From: Campylobacterales bacterium
GTDB taxonomy: Bacteria > Campylobacterota > Campylobacteria > Campylobacterales > QNZT01
Assembly: GCA_015489185.1 (NCBI GenBank)
Contig: WGAE01000213.1
Span: forward strand, 1-13,381
Reading direction: 5' to 3'
Length of the DNA: 13,381 nucleotides
The translations under genes and the position numbers were made by a program. Below the pieces are notes generated by a model. The model was not told the DNA's origin. It did not search any database and saw only the letters and a list, made by a program, of their open reading frames with translations. Positions 7,502-13,381 of this stretch are shown here, one piece after another. The first letter of the stretch is position 1; each line of letters starts with the position of its first letter.

Positions 7502-8197
7502 CTATTCTCCTTTACTGTTTGGCAAAAAATGCGTACAATCGGCAAGTATCTCCTGTAACGCTTTTGGTTTGATTTTCGGTAATGACCGGTAATAGTAATC
7601 TACCGAAATGAACTCTTTGATCATATGTACGGCAAAAACCCGGTCTACCTTTTTGTCAATAATCCTAAAAAGATCATCCGGCATCACCGGTGTCGCGAAT
7701 GAAACTTTGCGTACGCCGGCATTGATGACGCTCTTGAGCGCACACATTGCACTCAGTCCCGTTTCACACCCTTCGTCAATGAGCAACACACTCTTATCTC
7801 GCAGATCGCTCAGCGACTGACCGCCGCGATAACGGTGGCGATATTTGAGTATCTTTTCATGAAAGAGACGCTCACCCTCATCATAAATATAATCAAACGA
7901 AATCCCGAAACTTTTGACCAGTTTCTCTTCGATCACGATATCGTTGGTTTCGCTGACCATCGCCAGCTGGCACTCTTCGTTGTTGGGTGCGACGATCGGT
8001 TCGGTCAGCATCAGATCAAATCCGAAATCATAACGTCTGGCCAGTTTTTCGGTAATCTCGACCGCTCCGGGTGAAAGCGCGATCAAAATCCACGATTCGT
8101 GCTGCATCACCTTGACAGGCAGAATTTCCACCAGCGCTTTGTAGGCATCCTGTCTGTCTTCAAACAACCAGGTATCAAAATCTGAATTTTCTGTCAT
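7502..8197 (-). CDS. Predicted phosphoribosyltransferase (PRTase type I fold)
   Basis: 231 residues from the chosen start. The PRPP-binding loop VLLIDEGCETGLSA (137-150) has the hydrophobic strand, acidic pair and TG of type I PRTases. LTEPIVAPNNEECQLA (64-79) and RYRGGQSLSDLRDK (122-135) resemble the uncharacterised PRTase group I know as COG1926. The base or other acceptor cannot be deduced, and it does not look like Apt, Hpt, Upp or PyrE. The ATG at 8197 overlaps the J-domain gene by 23 nt and has GGAAAG about 7 nt upstream. An ATG at 8230 in frame adds 11 residues but has no ribosome site, so it is less likely. pnp follows after 5 nt. The link to RNA decay and purine genes suggests nucleotide salvage, but that is guesswork from position. 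Confidence 0.75.
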   Translation of the reverse strand: MTENSDFDTWLFEDRQDAYKALVEILPVKVMQHESWILIALSPGAVEITEKLARRYDFGFDLMLTEPIVAPNNEECQLAMVSETNDIVIEEKLVKSFGISFDYIYDEGERLFHEKILKYRHRYRGGQSLSDLRDKSVLLIDEGCETGLSAMCALKSVINAGVRKVSFATPVMPDDLFRIIDKKVDRVFAVHMIKEFISVDYYYRSLPKIKPKALQEILADCTHFLPNSKGE

Positions 8198-8453
8198 GTC
8201 CGCTTTCCGGAAACTGTTTTCGGATCTCATCTTCGCTGAAGGTGAACCGATAGTGAAAAATATAGTGCTTCAACAATGCGTACGCCTCATTGAGTGTCTG
8301 CATTTTATCTTCTTTCTGATTAAAATCGGGATGATATTCCCGACTAAGTTTACGATACTGCTTTTTGATATCTTCCCATGAGACCAGTACCGGCAGTTGC
8401 AGCACCGAAAGCGCTTCATGAAGCTTTTGGACAATATCGTCGCTATTTTGCAT
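8175..8453 (-). CDS. Small J-domain (DnaJ-like) protein
   Basis: 92 residues. The J-domain signature HPD lies at 41-43 within YRKLSREYHPDFN, preceded by the basic helix II (DIKKQYRKLSREY) and followed by helix III (TLNEAYALLKHYIF). There is no Gly/Phe-rich region, zinc-binding CXXCXGXG repeat or client-binding C-terminus, so this is not DnaJ or CbpA. J-domain proteins stimulate DnaK ATPase through HPD, so a local DnaK co-chaperone is inferred. The ATG at 8453 overlaps the MCE gene stop by 11 nt, which suggests translational coupling. The C-terminal tail is charged (GHDRKFRF). The partner may be another product of this operon, but nothing in the sequence identifies it. Confidence 0.85.
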   Translation of the reverse strand: MQNSDDIVQKLHEALSVLQLPVLVSWEDIKKQYRKLSREYHPDFNQKEDKMQTLNEAYALLKHYIFHYRFTFSEDEIRKQFPESGHDRKFRF

Positions 8454-9879
8454 AGGCTCCCAGATTCTGGCTCATGATCAATTTTTTCAAATCATCGTCG
8501 TAAAAACGCAGTCCCAGACCGATAAAGGCATTTCGGGCACGATCGTTCAGGAAGTTATCGTATCCGCCGTAAAGATCAATGTGTTTAAGGAAGTTGTAAC
8601 GCGCACTCACCTTCGCGTGCGGGCTGTTGCCGCGTACATCATTGTTGGCGTTGAAATCGAAGATCTCCGCACTTGCCTGCAGACGGTCATCGAAAAGATA
8701 ATAATCGATTCCCGCCCCGGCACTGTTTTCGATAATTCCGGTACGCAATACGACATCGTCGATTCGCTTGGCGATCTGCGCACTGACCAGAATATTGGAA
8801 GATTCATGTTTTTGGGGCAAAATCACGTTACCCGCATCGTCCATTCGGGAGTAGTCATCCATTCCTACGACACTGAAACGATACTGCTTCGTATCGTTTG
8901 GAATATAATTGAGATCAAGATACCCTTTGGCATAACTGTCATCCTGCATATATTCGGTATGCATCGCCACTTCAAGCTTCACTTTGTCGATCGTTTTGAG
9001 CAGATTTTCGACCTTTTTAAAGGTACTGTTTCCGGAACTGAAAAAATTATCTGCCGAAACAATCGTATCGTTGAGCGGCTGACGATTTTGTGTGATAATA
9101 TCTTCGAGTTCCGTACTGATCTTTTCAAATTGGTCCGCAAGCGCCGGTACCTTTGTACGCACGGAAGCGGCGGTATATTTGAGATCTTTGATCAGAATAT
9201 CCAGATTGGCAATAATCTGCGGCAATCTGGCGTTGATCGTGTCGGCACTCATTTTAAATTTCGCACCCACATCGGAGAGATTTTTCGCCATATTATTGAA
9301 ATTCTCAATTGTATGTCGGAGCAGATCGAGCGAAGTGAGTTTACGCAATTCAGCCGTAATTTTTTCAAGATTTGCAAATGTCAGTTTCAGATTTTCCCGT
9401 ACGTCCGGCGTCAGAACAGCTTGAGCGGAAGCGACCAGCTTACGAAACTCGTCCGCCGCTTTTGCAACCGCATCGCTGGCATCCTGTATAGACTTCTGCT
9501 CCTGCCCCGGCTGGATAAAATCACCCTCTTTGAGAAATCGATCCGCTTTTCCCAGCGTAATCTCCAGATAACGCCCGCCCAGCAACGACTCCTGTACCGG
9601 TTTGATACGGGAATCGACCGGAATCTTGACACCTTTGCTGATAAAAAGTTTTGCGAGAATCGCTTCTCCGTCGATACGCAAGCTCTTGACAAATCCTACT
9701 TCCAGACCGTTTGCCTTGACTTTCGAGTTTTCGTTCAATCCCGCCGCATTTTTGAGATGTGTATTGAGATGATACCCCTCTTTGGCAAGATTTTTGAAAC
9801 TCCCTACCTGGGTACTCAGCAAGAAAAGCAGTATAAATCCGATAAAGATAAAGAGTCCGACTTTGACATCGTTTCGCAT
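8443..9879 (-). CDS. MCE/MlaD-family lipid-transport protein with beta-rich C-terminal region
   Basis: 478 residues. An N-terminal membrane anchor (about 8-24) leads to one MCE/MlaD domain (about 36-113, with AAGLNENSKVKANGLEVGFV and SLLGGRYLEITLG). A long helical stretch (about 126-300) is probably coiled or bundled. The last 165 residues are rich in alternating polar/aromatic strands, such as AKVSARYNFLKHIDLYGGYD and NAFIGLGLRFYDDDLKKL, which look like outer-membrane beta-strands. MCE proteins are substrate-binding parts of ABC lipid transporters between the inner and outer membranes; the ATPase and permease (MlaF/MlaE types) are not here. The ATG at 9879 is 3 nt past the lptD stop, with GAGGAA about 12 nt upstream. 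The juxtaposition with lptD supports a role in envelope lipid balance. The MCE call is firm; the barrel-like tail is inference. Confidence 0.9.
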   Translation of the reverse strand: MRNDVKVGLFIFIGFILLFLLSTQVGSFKNLAKEGYHLNTHLKNAAGLNENSKVKANGLEVGFVKSLRIDGEAILAKLFISKGVKIPVDSRIKPVQESLLGGRYLEITLGKADRFLKEGDFIQPGQEQKSIQDASDAVAKAADEFRKLVASAQAVLTPDVRENLKLTFANLEKITAELRKLTSLDLLRHTIENFNNMAKNLSDVGAKFKMSADTINARLPQIIANLDILIKDLKYTAASVRTKVPALADQFEKISTELEDIITQNRQPLNDTIVSADNFFSSGNSTFKKVENLLKTIDKVKLEVAMHTEYMQDDSYAKGYLDLNYIPNDTKQYRFSVVGMDDYSRMDDAGNVILPQKHESSNILVSAQIAKRIDDVVLRTGIIENSAGAGIDYYLFDDRLQASAEIFDFNANNDVRGNSPHAKVSARYNFLKHIDLYGGYDNFLNDRARNAFIGLGLRFYDDDLKKLIMSQNLGAYAK

Positions 9880-9882
9880 TTT

Positions 9883-12087
9883 CTATGGTTCCTCTTCTTT
9901 TTCGGGAGACAACAAAGGTAAATCTGACGTCGTCTCCTCTATCGTACTCTGCGCCTTTTCTGAAATGTCGGGTATGCGCACCTCTTCTCTGTTTTCGCTC
10001 TGCGTGCCTGGTGTGACATTTTTAATCAGCTTATATTCCACACCACCGATATGGGCAAACCGAAACAACAGATAGAGTCCTCTTCGTGTCAGAGAACGTG
10101 TACCGCCGCTGGTAAGCGAGGGCGTGACGCTCTCTTTGTACCGCAACGTATAACTCCAGCACTTTTTACGCATCGCCAGACCGATACGCCACTCTTTCGT
10201 AAAACCGTTGTCGAAATCGTAATCGACCCCTCCGAGCACCGAATATCTGCGATCGAGACGATGCGAGAAATCGGCACTCAAAAAGTTGATCTTCGTTTCA
10301 TTGGGCGCATCTTTATAGGTATGATCGATACGCGCTTCGTAACGGTCACCGTGATAATAGATTCCTGATTGTATCTTTTTAAGCTTATGATATTCATAAG
10401 AGTAGATCAGTGTGTTGCGCAGTGTCAGATTCGGAGAGTACCGCAGAATCAGTTCGTTCTCCGCTTCATTGTAAGGCTTGTCCGCTTTATCATAATAGTA
10501 GTACTGTGTGAAACGATCCGTCAGATAGCCGTTGCCGTTTGAATCGTAGAGATAATTGTTCATCTTCAGGGCAATATTTTTACGCTCCAGATTAAACGGC
10601 ACGAAATCGGCAAAATAGCCGTGACGTTTGTGGAGGCTGGGAATCGTAAACGCCGCTTCAAGCTGGATATTGTGTATCTTGTCACTATAGCGTTTCATCA
10701 AATCGCTCTGGAGTGCAAAGCGGTGATAGTTGCTCAGATAGCGTGCATTCTGTACCGAAGCGTTGGCATCGGTATAGTTGACTTTCGAATAGTAAAAATT
10801 CTCACTGGCGGTAATATTCAGGTAGTCATTCAACAAAGGCATCGTAAATACCAGAGGAACGGCAAGTTCATGCTGTCTGGCACCCAGCCCCTCACGACGC
10901 CATGAATTTTTAAATTTGTAATCAATCGAATAAATCAGATGTTGAATCCCCAGAATCTGTGAAAATTTGTGATACTGCAATGAAGGCAGGGTCTGGAGAG
11001 TATCGTCGTTGCTGATTTTTTCGGTATCGATGAAGTATTTGCCGTAAACCCCGATATAATCCCCGTAACCGGACATATAGTAGTTGATTCGGGAAGTGAC
11101 CAGTTTGTCTACGGCATATTTGCGATCATCTTCAAGGTTGATATAATCGATATCATTCAAACCGGTGACATCTACATAGAGACCGTCTTTGTAATCGTAG
11201 GGATTTCTTTTGATATGCTTCGTAAAGAGATTATCGCTTCGATAGAGAAATGAAAACCCTTTATGGACACTGTTTTTGAGATTGTGTTCGACGACATAAT
11301 CGCGATCTTCGTTGAAAAAACCGAGTGTCAACCGTCCCTTCGACCACGGTGTATCGGCAAAACGGAGTGTCGTATAGAGTCCTTTTCCGCGATTGAGGCG
11401 TATCTGCGGATCAAACTCGATATCCCAGGAAGGTGACGGCGCAATATAAATAGGCTGCATAAAGAGCAGATTCTCTCCGCTCTCCAGTCCGATCACCGGC
11501 CGAAGCAGACCGCTGCGACGCTCCCGGATCGTCGGAAACGCGAACCACGGCAAATAGAAAACAGGCACTTTCCCGATATAAAAACGGGGATTGTAAAGCG
11601 TCATGAACTCTTTGTCACGATGGTAATAACCTGATGAAAAGCGGATTTGCCAGTCAGGATCGGCGGGATTGCAGCTCGAAAGCGATGCCTTTTTGAGGGC
11701 AAAGAGATTTTTATCCGCTCGGATACCGGCGCTTTTGATCCAGATATCAGAATGAAGTTCCTGGGTGAAAACAGAAGAAGCGGCAAAACGGTTCTCTTTG
11801 ATATAAAAACGCATTTTGTCGGCTTTGTTGACGATACTTCCCTTGTAAAAAAAGACAACATTCCCTTCGAGTAGCATCATCTCTTTTTTGCGGTCGTATC
11901 TCGCCCTGTCGGCACGAAACATCAGATCTTTGCTGTAGATGACGATATTACCCGTCGCTTCGACAATATCCCCTTCGGTTGTCAGATGTGTCGCATAGAG
12001 TGTATACGATTTTTTAGTAGCATTTTCCGCCCCGGCGGCAGACAGCGCCAGTTGCAGTAAAAGTAGCAGCGTTGCAATTTTACGCAT
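9883..12087 (-). CDS. lptD: LPS-assembly outer-membrane protein LptD
   Basis: 734 residues. A signal peptide (1-20, ending LSAAGA) precedes an LptA/OstA-like jellyroll domain (about 28-125, with TGNIVIYSKDLMFRADRARY and EGNVVFFYKG). The linker motif SSCNPADPDWQIR contains Cys139. The conserved segment VPVFYLPWFAFPTIRERRSG (174-193) starts the large beta-barrel (about 200-680). LptD, with the lipoprotein LptE, inserts lipopolysaccharide or lipooligosaccharide into the outer leaflet. Only two cysteines are visible, Cys139 and Cys643 (KKCWSYTLRY), against four in E. coli, so at most one disulfide links the jellyroll region and the barrel. After the last strand comes a hydrophilic, acidic 44-residue tail (about 691-734), which is odd for an outer-membrane protein. 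The ATG at 12087 overlaps the RDD gene stop by 8 nt, with GGTGG just upstream. Confidence 0.95.
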   Translation of the reverse strand: MRKIATLLLLLQLALSAAGAENATKKSYTLYATHLTTEGDIVEATGNIVIYSKDLMFRADRARYDRKKEMMLLEGNVVFFYKGSIVNKADKMRFYIKENRFAASSVFTQELHSDIWIKSAGIRADKNLFALKKASLSSCNPADPDWQIRFSSGYYHRDKEFMTLYNPRFYIGKVPVFYLPWFAFPTIRERRSGLLRPVIGLESGENLLFMQPIYIAPSPSWDIEFDPQIRLNRGKGLYTTLRFADTPWSKGRLTLGFFNEDRDYVVEHNLKNSVHKGFSFLYRSDNLFTKHIKRNPYDYKDGLYVDVTGLNDIDYINLEDDRKYAVDKLVTSRINYYMSGYGDYIGVYGKYFIDTEKISNDDTLQTLPSLQYHKFSQILGIQHLIYSIDYKFKNSWRREGLGARQHELAVPLVFTMPLLNDYLNITASENFYYSKVNYTDANASVQNARYLSNYHRFALQSDLMKRYSDKIHNIQLEAAFTIPSLHKRHGYFADFVPFNLERKNIALKMNNYLYDSNGNGYLTDRFTQYYYYDKADKPYNEAENELILRYSPNLTLRNTLIYSYEYHKLKKIQSGIYYHGDRYEARIDHTYKDAPNETKINFLSADFSHRLDRRYSVLGGVDYDFDNGFTKEWRIGLAMRKKCWSYTLRYKESVTPSLTSGGTRSLTRRGLYLLFRFAHIGGVEYKLIKNVTPGTQSENREEVRIPDISEKAQSTIEETTSDLPLLSPEKEEEP

Positions 12088-12535
12088 CTACCACCAGAGT
12101 CCGCGCAAATTTATCATGCCATGTTCGTTTGACGGGAGAAAAGAGTGCTACGACAAAACCGAAATAGAAGAGGATTTCACTGACCACACGCATCACGGCG
12201 CGAATGATCGCCGCCTGCCATGAGGGAAGATCAAGATACTCCTGATCGACCACCTTGATCTTCAGTGCCATTTTTCCCAGTGTCGCACCGTAAAGCCCTA
12301 CAAAAAGTGCCTGATACGCCACTTTGATCAGCAGTACATAGAGCATTAGCGACTGTGTATAGGCGACAATCGCTTCGGGTGTCTGTAAAGCGGCGATATG
12401 ATCCTGAATAATAAAGAAAAAGAGCAGTGAGATAATCATCTCGTCGATAAACATCGCAAACGCACGCTTGTTGATCGAAGCAAGCGTCAACCCTTCATGA
12501 TGGAGTTTTTGAAGCAGCGCCTCGTCGTCACCCAT
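12080..12535 (-). CDS. RDD-family membrane protein
   Basis: 151 residues from the ATG at 12535. The RDD signature is visible: INKRAFAMFIDEMI (21-34) with the Arg and Asp of helix 1, GATLGKMALKIKVVD (83-97) after helix 2, and the C-terminal KRTWHDKFARTLVVD. Three membrane segments lie at about 28-45, 62-82 and 107-133. The family function is unsettled; some members have been linked to ion or solute transport and others sit beside envelope genes. Its start overlaps the purD stop by 8 nt (ATGGGTGA shared) and its stop overlaps lptD by 8 nt, so it is translated in a coupled chain. An in-frame start at 12583 would add 16 residues lying inside purD and is less likely, as MGDDEALLQ gives a normal length. 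Confidence 0.85.
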   Translation of the reverse strand: MGDDEALLQKLHHEGLTLASINKRAFAMFIDEMIISLLFFFIIQDHIAALQTPEAIVAYTQSLMLYVLLIKVAYQALFVGLYGATLGKMALKIKVVDQEYLDLPSWQAAIIRAVMRVVSEILFYFGFVVALFSPVKRTWHDKFARTLVVDA

Positions 12536-13381
12536 GTTGCAGTGCCTGATATGCGATATCTTTTCTGAATTTCTTACCGGCAAAATGGACCTGTCCGGTC
12601 ATCAGATAGGCAAGGTCCCGTGCCTCTTCGATCGTCTCTCCAAGCCCTACACAAACCAGGACCCGTCCGCCGGTCGCAAAAAGTTTGCCGTCCTCTTTGG
12701 TCACACCCGCCCAGGCAATATGTGCTTTCTCTTTCAACTCATCCAGAACAACCTCATCGACGATAATCTCTGCGGGAACCGAACTCTTATACGGATAATC
12801 CCTGCTTGCCATCACGACACCCACCGCATAACGATCCGAAATTTTAATATCAAGATGCTCCAGATCGCCTGTTGCACCTTTGTAGAAGAGATCGAATACA
12901 CTGCTTTCGATCAACGGCATCAGAATTTCACACTCCGGATCGCCGAAACGAACGTTGTATTCGAGTACTTTCGGCTCTCCGTCAACGACCATCAGACCGA
13001 TAAAGAGTACGCCTTCGTAAGGCATCTCCTCTTCCCGCATTCCCGCCAGCGTCGGTTTGATGATTTTTTCTTCGATTCTACTATAGAGTCTCTCATCGAT
13101 CAACGGCGTCGGTGCATAGGCTCCCATACCACCCGTGTTGGGACCTTCGTCACCGTCAAGCAGACGCTTATGATCCTGCGCCGCCGGCAACAGCTTGTAG
13201 TCGGTACCGTCGCAGATCGCAAAGAGTGAAAGTTCATAACCGTCAAGATACTCTTCGACGATGATCGCTTTACCCGCATCTCCGAAGCGTTCACCACTGA
13301 GCATTTCAGCCGCCGCCTCTTTTGCCTCGTCGTGCGTTTTGGCGATGATCACCCCCTTTCCTGCACACAGACCGTCAGCCT
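12528..13381 (-). CDS. purD: Phosphoribosylamine-glycine ligase PurD, 5' end cut by window edge
   Basis: About 283 C-terminal residues are visible; roughly the first third lies beyond the right edge. PurD (GAR synthetase) joins glycine to phosphoribosylamine with ATP, the second step of de novo purine synthesis. The visible start reads ADGLCAGKGVIIAKT, the ATP-grasp nucleotide-binding segment. It is followed by IIVEEYLDGYELSLFA, the glycine-rich NTGGMGAYAPTPL, and the metal-binding VLEYNVRFGDPECE. The C-terminal domain ends YLMTGQVHFAGKKFRKDIAY. The in-frame GTG at 13352 is not the true start, since conserved PurD sequence continues upstream of it to the edge. The stop overlaps the RDD start. 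With purL in the same window it provides two of the purine steps, but in separate transcription units. Confidence 0.96.
   Translation of the reverse strand, partial: ADGLCAGKGVIIAKTHDEAKEAAAEMLSGERFGDAGKAIIVEEYLDGYELSLFAICDGTDYKLLPAAQDHKRLLDGDEGPNTGGMGAYAPTPLIDERLYSRIEEKIIKPTLAGMREEEMPYEGVLFIGLMVVDGEPKVLEYNVRFGDPECEILMPLIESSVFDLFYKGATGDLEHLDIKISDRYAVGVVMASRDYPYKSSVPAEIIVDEVVLDELKEKAHIAWAGVTKEDGKLFATGGRVLVCVGLGETIEEARDLAYLMTGQVHFAGKKFRKDIAYQALQHG

Noticed and set aside
8581..9921. A 446-codon open frame on the plus strand opposite the MCE gene and the lptD end.
   Set aside because: It lies wholly antisense to a clear MCE protein and the end of lptD, has no recognisable domain, and is rich in Arg/Phe/Ile/Cys as expected of a reverse-frame shadow. 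Its length reflects codon bias of the real genes.
12536..12583. An upstream start for the RDD protein at 12583.
   Set aside because: The extra 16 residues lie inside purD in another frame and are not typical of the family; the ATG overlapping the purD stop fits a coupled start.
12534..13229. A 231-codon plus-strand open frame opposite purD.
   Set aside because: It is antisense to conserved ATP-grasp motifs and has no recognisable family; a shadow frame.
1..13381. Insertion sequences, prophage, CRISPR arrays or defence genes.
   Set aside because: No transposase, integrase, regularly spaced repeats or defence-type domains were seen; the genes run co-directionally and compactly, as in core chromosome.

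Overview
The window reads as a stretch of a Campylobacterota (epsilonproteobacterial) chromosome, most like the free-living sulfur or hydrogen oxidisers of the Sulfurovum/Sulfurimonas type. This rests on protein style, on an atpE gene separated from the rest of the ATP synthase operon, on the short PurL form, and on a purD-RDD-lptD-(small genes)-pnp-atpE order that I recall, without checking, from Helicobacter and Campylobacter genomes. Base composition is moderate (roughly mid-40s % GC by eye). All twelve genes lie on the minus strand, so transcription runs from the right edge to the left edge. No mobile element, CRISPR array, rRNA or phage gene was seen.

Right part (13381 down to 7502, continuing into pnp): a tightly packed operon. 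It runs purD (5' end cut by the window edge), an RDD-family membrane protein, lptD (LPS export to the outer membrane), an MCE/MlaD-type lipid-transport protein with an unusual beta-rich C-terminal half, a 92-residue J-domain protein, a predicted phosphoribosyltransferase, and pnp (polynucleotide phosphorylase, ending at 5280). Neighbouring genes overlap by 8 to 23 nt or are separated by 3 to 5 nt, so co-transcription and translational coupling are likely. The operon mixes purine synthesis, outer-membrane assembly and RNA turnover.

Middle part (5279 to 4570): atpE (F0 subunit c) with its own leader of about 120 nt that can fold, a strong rho-independent terminator, then tRNA-Leu(GAG) with an encoded CCA end starting only a few bases past the terminator T-tract.

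Left part (4569 to 1): purL, followed across an AT-rich gap holding a perfect 16-bp palindrome by a two-gene exopolysaccharide module. The module is an Alg44-like protein (PilZ c-di-GMP receptor plus membrane-fusion domain) and an Alg8-like family 2 glycosyltransferase (3' end cut by the window edge). This pair is the most distinctive accessory content: it predicts a c-di-GMP-activated polysaccharide synthase. The polymer need not be alginate, and the rest of its pathway would lie beyond the left edge.

Most of the window is conserved housekeeping. I do not see clear evidence of a wholly new system. The best leads are the Alg8/Alg44 pair with its palindromic promoter element, the MCE protein with a beta-strand tail, and the acidic tail and two-cysteine pattern of LptD.
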